DNA of 5,023 nt from an uncultured Phycisphaerales bacterium (GTDB lineage: Bacteria > Planctomycetota > Phycisphaerae > WQYP01), in assembly GCA_937901265.1 (NCBI GenBank), contig CALCHA010000395.1:1-5023 (forward strand), given 5' to 3'. The notes beneath the pieces are model-generated. The model made no database searches and was not told the origin of the DNA. It saw only the letters and a list, made by a program, of their open reading frames with translations. Positions 1-5,023 of this stretch are shown piece after piece; the stretch's first letter is position 1; every line of letters starts with the position of its first letter. The position numbers were made by a program, and so were the translations under genes.

Positions 1-263
1 GTGATCATGATGACGCGCGGTTTGGCGTGCTTGGGCTTGCCCTTTTTGATGCGTTCAAGGACAAGAAAGCCGGAACGTTTTGGCAGCATCATATCGAGAA
101 TCACGAGGTCGGGGTTCTCTTTCTCGCAGACGTCGACAGCCTGTGAGCCGTCGATGGCCTGGAAGACCCTGGCCCCCTGTTCCTGCAGGGCCATGGTGAT
201 GAAGGTGACGACGTCGGGATCATCGTCGACGATAAGAACGGTCTTGTCTTTGATTTCGGCCAT
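1..263 (-). CDS. CheY-like response regulator receiver domain, C-terminus cut by the left window edge
   Basis: This is the N-terminal 87 residues of a two-component receiver domain, a cytoplasmic phospho-acceptor module that takes phosphate from a histidine kinase. It begins MAEIKDKTVLIVDDDPDVV. The acidic pocket is Asp13/Asp14 and the phospho-acceptor is Asp57 in PDLVILDMMLP, followed by the usual Pro-x-x-x-Gly turn (PKRSG, 61-65). The last visible strand, PRVIMI, is followed by a partial codon 'ac', which must be the conserved switch Thr88. The conserved Lys and any output domain lie outside the window, so it could be a stand-alone CheY-type regulator or a longer regulator. The ATG at 263 is preceded by GAGGA at 268-272 with a short 4-base spacer. 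It lies downstream of mmsA on the same strand but has its own promoter at 293-321, so I do not infer a functional link. The family call is firm; the signal and target are unknown. Confidence 0.93.
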   Translation of the reverse strand, partial: MAEIKDKTVLIVDDDPDVVTFITMALQEQGARVFQAIDGSQAVDVCEKENPDLVILDMMLPKRSGFLVLERIKKGKPKHAKPRVIMI

Positions 264-292
264 GGGGTCCTCGGGTGGGGCTGGAAAGCCCT

Positions 293-321
293 ATTCTACG
301 CGGAAGCGGACAGGGTCTCAA
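293..321 (-). promoter_or_regulatory. sigma-70-like promoter for the receiver-domain gene
   Basis: On the minus strand, a -35 TTGAGA (316-321, 5/6 match to TTGACA) is separated by exactly 17 bases from a -10 TAGAAT (293-298, 5/6 match to TATAAT). The expected transcript start is near 286, about 23 bases before the ATG at 263. This suggests the receiver gene is transcribed separately from mmsA, at least in part. The assignment rests on consensus matching only. Confidence 0.55.
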
Positions 322-362
322 CGCGGAGAAAGAAAAGCTGGACGGGGAGGAGCTGGGGCGGC

Positions 363-1904
363 TTATTTGCTGCGCCAGACGGGGTCGTGGGCGCTTTCGG
401 TGGTGGATTGGAACCAGCGGGTCATGGTGGTTTTCTGCTGGGTGTAAAAGTGGACGCCTTCGGTGCCCTGGATGTGGAGGTCGCCGAAGAAGCTTTGGTT
501 CCACCCGGTGAAGGGGAACCAGGCCATGGGAGCGGGGACGCCGATGTTAATGCCGATCATGCCGGCATTGAAGTGGTGTTTGAACTGGCGTGCGGCGTAG
601 CCGTCGCGGGTGAAGATGGAGGCACCGTTGCCGAAGGGGGAATTTTTGCCGATGGCGAGAGCCTCGTCGAGGGTCTGGGCGCGGACGACGGAGAGGACGG
701 GGCCGAAGACTTCTTCGGTGGCGAGTTTCGATCCGGGTTTTACCTGATCGAGGATGGAGGGCGGAAGGATAAATCCTTCAGAATTCTGAATTCTGAATTC
801 CGAATTCTGAAGGGTTACGCGGCCATCAAGGGCGAGCGTGGCGCCTTCCTGCGTTGCGATGTCGAGGTAGGATTTTACTTTATTGAGGTGATCTTTGGTG
901 ATGACGGGGCCCATCTCCATGGTGTCGTCGTTTTCGGTGGGGCCGACCTTCATTTTGGAGGCTTTGTCGACGAGTCTTTCGACGAGGGTGTCGCTGATCC
1001 CCCCCACCGAAAGGGCGATGGAGCCGGCCATGCAGCGTTCGCCGGCGCAGCCGAAGGCGGAGGCCTGGAGGGCGGCGACGGCCTGGTCGAGGTCGGCATC
1101 GGGCATGATGATAAGGTGGTTTTTGGCCCCGCCGGCGGCCTGCACACGCTTGCCGTGGCGCGATCCGGTCTCGTAAATGTACTTGGCGATGGGCGTGGAG
1201 CCGACGAAGGAGATGGCTGTGATCAGCGGATGGTGCAGGAGCGTGTCGACAGCCTCTTTGTCGCCGTGAACGATGTTGAAGACGCCGTCGGGGATGCCGG
1301 CCTCGACGAGCAGCTTGCCGAGAAGGTTGGCGGAGAGGGGCACTTTTTCGGAAGGCTTGAGGATGAAGGTGTTGCCGCAGGCCAGGGCAATGGGGAACAT
1401 CCAGAGCGGCACCATGATGGGAAAGTTGAAGGGGGTAATACCGGCGCAAACGCCCAGGGGGTGGCGGATGGTTTCGCAATCGACGTTGCGGGCGATGTTC
1501 TGGAGCGACTGGCCCATGATGAGCGAGGGGATGCCGCAGGCGAATTCGACGACTTCGATACCGCGTTGCACGGAGGCGCGGGCTTCGACGGCCGTCTTGC
1601 CATGCTCGCGCGTCACCGTCCGGGCCAGCTCGTCGGCGTGGGCGAGGAGCAGTTCGCGATATTTGAACAGCACGCGGCAGCGTTCGACGACGGGCGTTTC
1701 GGCCCAGGCGGGAAAGGCGGCGTGGGCGGCCTCGACTACTGCGTTGATCTCCGCAGCGGCGAGCAGCGGCAAGGTGGCGATGACCTTGCCCGTAGAGGGA
1801 TTGAACACGTTGGAGGAGCGGGGCGATGGCGACGTTTTCCACATTCCTGCGGCGAGGTAGGGCAGCGAGGGTGGCGCGGCGGCGGGGAGGGGTGCGACGG
1901 TCAT
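363..1904 (-). CDS. mmsA: CoA-acylating (methyl)malonate-semialdehyde dehydrogenase
   Basis: A cytoplasmic aldehyde dehydrogenase-fold enzyme of 513 residues. The family oxidises methylmalonate or malonate semialdehyde with NAD+ and CoA to propionyl-CoA or acetyl-CoA, releasing CO2 (valine, pyrimidine and inositol breakdown). Family marks: HGKTAVEARASVQRGIE (101-117), the PFNFP oxyanion Asn160, LKPSEKVP (182-189), FVGSTPIAKYIYETG (233-247), GGAKNH (258-263) and GERC with catalytic Cys291. GAKNH lacks the general-base Glu of hydrolytic aldehyde dehydrogenases, as expected for CoA-acylating members. Arg114 and Arg290 match the two arginines implicated in substrate-carboxylate handling in the Bacillus enzyme. 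The C-terminal GINIGVPAPMAWFPFTGW and FFGDLHIQG are also typical. ATG 1904 is chosen over an in-frame TTG at 1943 because AGGGAGA lies 6 bases upstream and the predicted -10 abuts 1943. Oddity: residues 364-378 are encoded by a heptamer-repeat hairpin (775-813), making one loop longer than usual. It is divergent from the aminotransferase. Confidence 0.95.
   Translation of the reverse strand: MTVAPLPAAAPPSLPYLAAGMWKTSPSPRSSNVFNPSTGKVIATLPLLAAAEINAVVEAAHAAFPAWAETPVVERCRVLFKYRELLLAHADELARTVTREHGKTAVEARASVQRGIEVVEFACGIPSLIMGQSLQNIARNVDCETIRHPLGVCAGITPFNFPIMVPLWMFPIALACGNTFILKPSEKVPLSANLLGKLLVEAGIPDGVFNIVHGDKEAVDTLLHHPLITAISFVGSTPIAKYIYETGSRHGKRVQAAGGAKNHLIIMPDADLDQAVAALQASAFGCAGERCMAGSIALSVGGISDTLVERLVDKASKMKVGPTENDDTMEMGPVITKDHLNKVKSYLDIATQEGATLALDGRVTLQNSEFRIQNSEGFILPPSILDQVKPGSKLATEEVFGPVLSVVRAQTLDEALAIGKNSPFGNGASIFTRDGYAARQFKHHFNAGMIGINIGVPAPMAWFPFTGWNQSFFGDLHIQGTEGVHFYTQQKTTMTRWFQSTTESAHDPVWRSK
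775..813. repeat. 39-base inverted repeat built from (GAATTCT) heptamers, inside mmsA
   Basis: Four tandem heptamers occupy 781-808: GAATTCT, GAATTCT, GAATTCC and GAATTCT. They are flanked by CCTTCA (775-780) and GAAGG (809-813), so the whole element is a near-perfect palindrome. The outer arms 775-786 and 802-813 are 12 bases and match perfectly. The inner GAATTC blocks also pair, leaving one mismatch (787/801) and a single central base (794). It contains four EcoRI-type hexamers in 27 bases. It is in frame with mmsA and encodes LQNSEFRIQNSEG. Similar short heptamer runs are usually intergenic, so its place within an enzyme gene is unusual. Confidence 0.9.
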
Positions 1905-1910
1905 GGAGGG

Positions 1911-1917
1911 TCTCCCT
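1911..1917 (-). promoter_or_regulatory. ribosome binding site fixing the mmsA start
   Basis: AGGGAGA on the minus strand sits 6 bases before the ATG at 1904. The alternative in-frame TTG at 1943 would have almost no leader if the predicted promoter at 1950-1979 is used. This is why the 513-residue form is preferred over a 526-residue form. Confidence 0.7.
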
Positions 1918-1949
1918 GTGCGTAAGCCTGTGCCCGGCAACAAATGATG

Positions 1950-1979
1950 GGTATACAGACAAAGTCGAGAGGTTGTCCA
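1950..1979 (-). promoter_or_regulatory. candidate promoter for mmsA in the divergent intergenic region
   Basis: On the minus strand, -35 TGGACA (1974-1979, 5/6) and -10 TATACC (1950-1955, 4/6) are 18 bases apart. The expected start is near 1943, giving a leader of about 39 bases. An inverted repeat ACAAAG (1959-1964) / CTTTGT (1981-1986) overlaps the spacer and the -35, where a regulator could act. No equally good promoter was found for the plus-strand aminotransferase. The best options near 2000-2025 (for example TAATGT at 2019-2024) lack a good -35. The call is consensus matching only. Confidence 0.35.
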
Positions 1980-2061
1980 GCTTTGTGCGGCTACCTGTTA
2001 TTTTGTTCGAGAAAACGGTAATGTGACGCGGTTCGTTCGACGCTTTCCAGGTCATTCACCC

Positions 2062-2068
2062 GGTGGAG
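2062..2068 (+). promoter_or_regulatory. ribosome binding site fixing the aminotransferase start
   Basis: GGTGGAG is placed 6 bases before the ATG at 2075. An in-frame GTG at 2063 lies within this same motif and would add four residues (MELS), but it has no ribosome binding site of its own. ATG 2075 is therefore preferred. Confidence 0.65.
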
Positions 2069-2074
2069 TTGTCC

Positions 2075-3493
2075 ATGACCACGATCGATCCCCGCCCCCT
2101 CGTGCCCGCCCATTCTCCCGCGGCCCCCGCAGCACGGCGGGTGTCATTGCCGATGGCGAATCATCGGCCGCGTCCGTACACAGGACCCAGCAAGGCGGAG
2201 GTGGTCGCCACGCGGGAGCAGTACCTGTCGCCGGGCTTGTTTCATATCTATAAGGAACCCCTCATGATCGTGGAGGGGAACATGCAGTACCTGTGGGATG
2301 AGACGGGCAAGCAGTACCTGGATGGCTTCGCCGGGATCGTGACGGTCTCGGTGGGGCATTGCCATCCGCGCGTCGTGGAGCGGGTGCAGCGGCAGGTGGA
2401 GACGCTCACCCATGCGACGACGATTTATCTGCATCCGACCATCGGCGAGTTCGGCAAGCTCCTGGCGGAGCATTTTCCGGCCGGCAGCGGGCTGACGCAG
2501 AGCTACTTCACCAACTCCGGCAGCGAGGCCAACGAGGTGGCGTTTTTGAGCGCGCGGGAGTTCACCGGCAACGTGGACATCATTTCGCTGCGCAACGGCT
2601 ATCACGGCGGGACGTCAGCCACCATGGGCGCGGTGGCGCATTCCTCCTGGAAGTTCAAGAGCAACGTGTCAGCCAACAACAAGTATGCAACGCCGGGTTA
2701 TTGCTATCGCTGCCCGCTGGGCCTCACCTACCCGTCGTGCGGGGTCAAGTGCGCGCGGGACACCGAAGAGCTCATTCGCTATGAAACGAGCGGCCAGGTC
2801 GCGGCATTTATCGGGGAGCCGATCCAGGGCGTTGGCGGCGTGGTGGTGCCGCCGCCGGAGTACTTCAAGATCGTGTATGACATCGTCCGGAAGTATGGCG
2901 GGCTGTGCATCGCGGATGAAGTGCAGACGGGTTTCGGCCGCACCGGCGATCACTTCTGGGGCTTTGAAAACTGGGGCGTTACCCCCGACATGGTCACCAT
3001 GGCCAAAGGCATCGGCAACGGCATTCCGCTGGGCGCTATGACGACCCGGCCGGACATTGCGAAAATGATGAAGAACCGCATCCATTTTAACACGTTCGGC
3101 GGCAATCCGATTTCCATGGCTCAGGGCCTGGCCACGCTGCAAGTGATCGATGCGGAGGGCATTCAGCGGAACGCCCGGGAGGTTGGAGGGTACCTGAAAG
3201 GGTTGCTGATGGAGTTGATGGAGAAGCAGCCGTTGATCGGCGATGTGCGCGGCATGGGGCTCATGCTGGGCGTGGAGCTGGTGCGGGATCGGCAGACCAA
3301 GGAGCCCGCCAGCACCGAGACGGCGGAGGTTCTGGAGTTGGCGCGCGAGCGCGGCGTCCTGCTGGGCAAGGGGGGTCTGTATGGGAACGTCCTGCGCATC
3401 AAGCCGCCGATGTGTTTGACGAAGGAGGATGCCGCCTATCTGGCGCAGACGATCGATGAGGCTCTGACAATGATCGCAGCGCGAACGAAATGA
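2075..3493 (+). CDS. class III PLP aminotransferase, AGXT2-like (alanine-glyoxylate / beta-amino acid aminotransferase)
   Basis: A 472-residue fold-type I, pyridoxal-phosphate aminotransferase, cytoplasmic. It is close in motif pattern to alanine-glyoxylate aminotransferase 2, which in animals also uses 3-aminoisobutyrate and beta-alanine. Visible marks: LWDETGKQYLDGFAGIVTVSVGHCHP (73-98), TNSGSEAN (146-153) for phosphate binding, NGYHGGT (174-180), FIGEPIQGVGG (245-255), IADEVQTGFGRTGDHFWGF (279-297) with PLP-ring Asp281, and TMAKGIGNG (308-316) with Schiff-base Lys311. HFNTFGGNP (337-345) supplies the Thr that reaches the cofactor of the partner subunit. The first 45 or so residues look less conserved. 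A Cys cluster, C210-x2-C213-x8-C222-x3-C226, is notable. Its divergent neighbour is (methyl)malonate-semialdehyde dehydrogenase, which supports beta-alanine or 3-aminoisobutyrate as amino donor, with pyruvate or glyoxylate as acceptor. That substrate choice is inferred; 4-aminobutyrate or another omega-amino acid cannot be excluded. Confidence 0.93.
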   Translation: MTTIDPRPLVPAHSPAAPAARRVSLPMANHRPRPYTGPSKAEVVATREQYLSPGLFHIYKEPLMIVEGNMQYLWDETGKQYLDGFAGIVTVSVGHCHPRVVERVQRQVETLTHATTIYLHPTIGEFGKLLAEHFPAGSGLTQSYFTNSGSEANEVAFLSAREFTGNVDIISLRNGYHGGTSATMGAVAHSSWKFKSNVSANNKYATPGYCYRCPLGLTYPSCGVKCARDTEELIRYETSGQVAAFIGEPIQGVGGVVVPPPEYFKIVYDIVRKYGGLCIADEVQTGFGRTGDHFWGFENWGVTPDMVTMAKGIGNGIPLGAMTTRPDIAKMMKNRIHFNTFGGNPISMAQGLATLQVIDAEGIQRNAREVGGYLKGLLMELMEKQPLIGDVRGMGLMLGVELVRDRQTKEPASTETAEVLELARERGVLLGKGGLYGNVLRIKPPMCLTKEDAAYLAQTIDEALTMIAARTK

Positions 3494-3534
3494 AGGGCGT
3501 GGAGGGAGGGAAGTTTATGGCGAACGCAAAGGGC

Positions 3535-4248
3535 TTACCCGCGTGGGGTGGGCGGCGTCTGGTAGGCATGTTCGCCGAGGAGGGGGACGAAGGTGCAGGC
3601 GAAGAGTTCGGTCTGCCGGAGGCCGTCGGCGGTGCGTTCGATACGCGTGAGCATTTCGTGGCGGGTCTTGGGATTTTCAAGCGGCAACAGCAGGAGGCCA
3701 CCGGGTGCGAGCTGGTCGATCAGCGGCTGGGGAATGCTCGGGGCAGCAGCCGTGACGAGGATGCGATCGAACCGTGGAGCGGCGGCCTCGCCCCAGCGTT
3801 CCCGCGGCCACCCGGTGGACCCGTCGCCGGTGCAAAAGGAGACGTTGGCATAGCTCATCTGCAGCAGGCGGCGCTGGGCCGCGGCCGCCAGCGCGGGTAC
3901 CTGTTCGATGGTGAGGATACGGCCAGCGGGTCCGACGAGTGTCGCCAGGACGGCCGTCTGATAGCCGGTGCCAGTGCCCAGTTCCAAAATGAGCTGTCCG
4001 GGAGCGGTCGCCAGTTCCTGGGTCATCGCCGCGACCATGTAGGGCTGGGAAATGGTCTGCCCATCCGACGAGGGAAGGGCTTCATCGGCATAAGCGCGAT
4101 GCTCATGTTCGGCGGCGACGAACAGGTGCCGGGGAACGCTGGCCATCGCCTCGAGCACCGGAGCCGCCATGATGCCGCGCCGACGCAGATCATGTTCGAG
4201 CATGTGCTGGAGTGCGAGGGCGTGAGCATCCGGGCGGGCGTCGGGCAT
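3535..4248 (-). CDS. pcm: protein-L-isoaspartate O-methyltransferase
   Basis: A 237-residue S-adenosylmethionine-dependent enzyme that methylates the carboxyl of L-isoaspartyl residues in aged proteins, starting their repair to normal aspartate; soluble, single domain. Diagnostic stretches are the helix ending VLEAMASVPRHLFV (31-44), YADEALPSSDGQTISQPYMVAAMT (53-76) that covers the active site, AdoMet motif I LILELGTGTGYQTAVLA (86-102), the acidic end of the next strand ILTIEQVP (111-118), GDGSTGWP (141-148), FDRILVTAAAP (160-170), and LIDQLAPGGLLLLPL (176-190). The length is slightly above the usual 205-225 residues, from a short polar N-terminus and a proline-rich tail. ATG 4248 is supported by GAGGT 5 bases upstream and a perfect TATAAT 26 bases upstream. 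It converges on the aminotransferase gene (41 bases between stops) and is divergent from bioA. No link to the neighbouring catabolic genes is evident. Confidence 0.95.
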   Translation of the reverse strand: MPDARPDAHALALQHMLEHDLRRRGIMAAPVLEAMASVPRHLFVAAEHEHRAYADEALPSSDGQTISQPYMVAAMTQELATAPGQLILELGTGTGYQTAVLATLVGPAGRILTIEQVPALAAAAQRRLLQMSYANVSFCTGDGSTGWPRERWGEAAAPRFDRILVTAAAPSIPQPLIDQLAPGGLLLLPLENPKTRHEMLTRIERTADGLRQTELFACTFVPLLGEHAYQTPPTPRG

Positions 4249-4274
4249 GGTGGACCTCGTCGGGGAAGTGGATC

Positions 4275-4280
4275 ATTATA
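4275..4280 (-). promoter_or_regulatory. perfect -10 element of the pcm promoter
   Basis: TATAAT on the minus strand matches the sigma-70 -10 consensus in all six positions. It lies 26 bases before the pcm ATG, so the leader would be about 20 bases. There is no good -35 at 16-18 bases: TCATTC (4298-4303) is at 17. That site falls in an 11-base direct repeat, so an activator or another sigma factor may contribute. Confidence 0.55.
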
Positions 4281-4295
4281 GCCAGGACTGCACCA

Positions 4296-4320
4296 ACGAA
4301 TGATGACGCACGAATGATGA
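4296..4320 (+). repeat. 11-base direct repeat in the pcm-bioA divergent region
   Basis: ACGAATGATGA occurs at 4296-4306 and again at 4310-4320, identical and offset by 14 bases. The copies sit over the expected -35 zone of pcm and just before the bioA start. They could be operator half-sites or a slippage product of the ATG-rich leader. No BirA-type palindrome (TTGTAAACC with its inverted partner) is seen. Confidence 0.75.
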
Positions 4321-4333
4321 GTGACCGCGGAAT

Positions 4334-4339
4334 GAGGGA
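4334..4339 (+). promoter_or_regulatory. ribosome binding site selecting the bioA start
   Basis: GAGGGA lies 7 bases before the ATG at 4347. In-frame ATGs at 4314, 4317 and 4332 have no comparable site, so 4347 is the preferred start. A weak plus-strand promoter, TGGACC (4251-4256) and CATTAT (4274-4279) at 17 bases spacing, 4/6 each, could serve bioA and would overlap the pcm -10. Confidence 0.55.
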
Positions 4340-4346
4340 TCATGGC

Positions 4347-5023
4347 ATGAGGCAACCGGCGGACGGGGCGCGGGGCGGCTATTCCACGCAGGAGCTGGCT
4401 GCGTGGGACCGCGAATTCCTGTGGCACCCCTTCACGCCGATGAAGCCCTGGTGCGAGGAAAAGGAGATCATCGTCATTGAGCGCGGCCAGGCGGAGTTCC
4501 TGATCGATACCGAGGGCCGCCGCTATATCGACGGATCCAGCTCGATCTGGTGCAACGTGCATGGCCATTGCGTGCCGGAACTGGATGAAGCGGTGCGCGA
4601 CCAGCTCACGAAAATCGCCCACACGACGCTGCTGGGACTGACCAACGTCCCCGCGGCGCTGTTGGGCAAACGGCTGGTGGAACTGGCCCGCTCGTGCGGT
4701 CTGGCGCTGGACCGGGTGTTTTACTCTGATGATGGAAGCACGGCCGTCGAGGTGGCCTGCAAGATGGCGTACCAGATGCGCGGGCAGAAGGAGGGGCGGT
4801 TCCTCGCGCTGGAGGGGGCCTATCATGGCGACACCGTGGGGGCAGTGAGCGTCGGGGGAATCGGGGCGTTTCACGATGCTTTTCGCGGCTTGTGCTTCGC
4901 GGCGGATTTTGTGCGCGCTCCGCGGACGACCGATGCGGTGCCTGCGGCTCTGGACACGATGCGCCGCTTGCTGCGCCAGGGGAATCATGCGGGGATCGTC
5001 GTGGGGCCGATCGTTCAGGGGGC
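4347..5023 (+). CDS. bioA: adenosylmethionine--8-amino-7-oxononanoate aminotransferase, C-terminus cut by the right window edge
   Basis: The first 225 residues, about half, of BioA, the cytoplasmic PLP enzyme that converts 7-keto-8-aminopelargonate (KAPA) to 7,8-diaminopelargonate with S-adenosylmethionine as amino donor, the penultimate steps of biotin synthesis. BioA-specific marks are DREFLWHPFTPMK (21-33), GSSSIWCNVHGHCVPELDEAV (63-83), HTTLLGLTNVPAALLGKRLVELA (92-114), VFYSDDGSTAVEVACKMAYQ (124-143) with the phosphate-binding GST, and EGAYHGDTVGAVSVGG (156-171). WHPFTPM and SSSIW separate it from generic omega-transaminases. The Schiff-base Lys and substrate Arg lie beyond the window. 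Oddity: the segment IVVGPIVQG (217-225) has Gly220 where the family almost always has Glu (EPIVQG). ATG 4347 is chosen for its ribosome site; three upstream in-frame ATGs exist. It is in the same broad family as the aminotransferase at 2075-3493, but is clearly distinct. Whether other bio genes follow cannot be seen. Confidence 0.92.
   Translation, partial: MRQPADGARGGYSTQELAAWDREFLWHPFTPMKPWCEEKEIIVIERGQAEFLIDTEGRRYIDGSSSIWCNVHGHCVPELDEAVRDQLTKIAHTTLLGLTNVPAALLGKRLVELARSCGLALDRVFYSDDGSTAVEVACKMAYQMRGQKEGRFLALEGAYHGDTVGAVSVGGIGAFHDAFRGLCFAADFVRAPRTTDAVPAALDTMRRLLRQGNHAGIVVGPIVQG

Noticed and set aside
278..291. GGGCT-GGAA-AGCCC hairpin between mmsA and the receiver gene as a terminator
   Set aside because: The stem is only 5 bases and is not followed by a T run in the minus-strand direction. 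It lies downstream of the receiver promoter -10, so termination there would block the gene.
781..808. The tandem heptamers as a CRISPR array or satellite
   Set aside because: The units are 7 bases with no spacers, within a coding gene; this is a short tandem palindromic repeat, not a CRISPR array.
387..1925. A 512-codon open frame on the plus strand, antisense to almost all of mmsA
   Set aside because: Its translation is low-complexity, rich in Gly, Asp, Glu and Val, with no recognisable motif. It is the expected by-product of a GC-rich gene on the other strand, which has full aldehyde dehydrogenase motifs.
1905..1943. A longer mmsA starting at TTG 1943 (526 residues)
   Set aside because: It is a weaker start codon with no ribosome site and practically no leader from the predicted promoter; ATG 1904 has AGGGAGA at 6 bases.
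880..2055. A 391-codon minus-strand open frame overlapping mmsA in another frame
   Set aside because: Arg- and Pro-rich shadow translation without motifs; it covers the mmsA promoter region and conflicts with the clear mmsA frame.
3494..3534. A bidirectional terminator between the convergent aminotransferase and pcm genes
   Set aside because: The 41-base gap has no stem with useful length and no T run; only a 4-base ACCC/GGGT pairing was found at its pcm-side edge.
4023..4988. A 321-codon minus-strand open frame opposite bioA and overlapping pcm
   Set aside because: No motifs, Arg/His/Gln-rich. The plus strand here encodes unmistakable BioA sequence and the minus strand at 4023-4248 encodes pcm in another frame.

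Overview
The window reads as an ordinary, GC-rich (roughly 60% by eye), densely packed bacterial chromosome segment. It holds five protein-coding genes, two of them cut by the window edges. There is no rRNA, tRNA, transposase, phage gene or CRISPR array. Gene content does not fix the organism. High GC, strong Shine-Dalgarno sites, sigma-70-like promoters and a (GAATTCT)n heptamer hairpin would fit a soil or aquatic Gram-negative such as Planctomycetota, Verrucomicrobiota or Acidobacteriota, but this is a low-confidence guess.

Layout from left to right: (1) 1-263, minus strand: the N-terminal part of a CheY-like receiver protein, with its own good promoter in the 99-base gap upstream. (2) 363-1904, minus: CoA-acylating (methyl)malonate-semialdehyde dehydrogenase (mmsA/iolA family). 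It carries an in-frame 39-base inverted repeat made of EcoRI-like heptamers. (3) 1905-2074: a divergent promoter region. (4) 2075-3493, plus: a class III PLP aminotransferase of the alanine-glyoxylate aminotransferase 2 type. (5) 3535-4248, minus: protein-L-isoaspartate O-methyltransferase (pcm), converging on gene 4 with a 41-base gap. (6) 4249-4346: a second divergent promoter region, with a perfect TATAAT for pcm and short direct repeats rich in ATG. (7) 4347 to the right edge, plus: the N-terminal half of bioA, the SAM-dependent aminotransferase of biotin synthesis.

The clearest functional unit is the divergent pair mmsA and AGXT2-like aminotransferase. The aminotransferase can convert beta-alanine or 3-aminoisobutyrate (end products of reductive pyrimidine breakdown; the latter is also linked to valine) into malonate or methylmalonate semialdehyde. 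The dehydrogenase turns these into acetyl-CoA or propionyl-CoA plus CO2. Substrate assignment is inference from family and neighbourhood. The receiver protein, pcm and bioA have no evident link to this pathway.

I found no convincing undescribed system. The points most worth a second look are the heptamer-repeat hairpin translated inside mmsA, a Glu-to-Gly change in a normally conserved bioA motif at the window edge, a four-cysteine cluster in the aminotransferase, and the repetitive ATG-rich start region of bioA.
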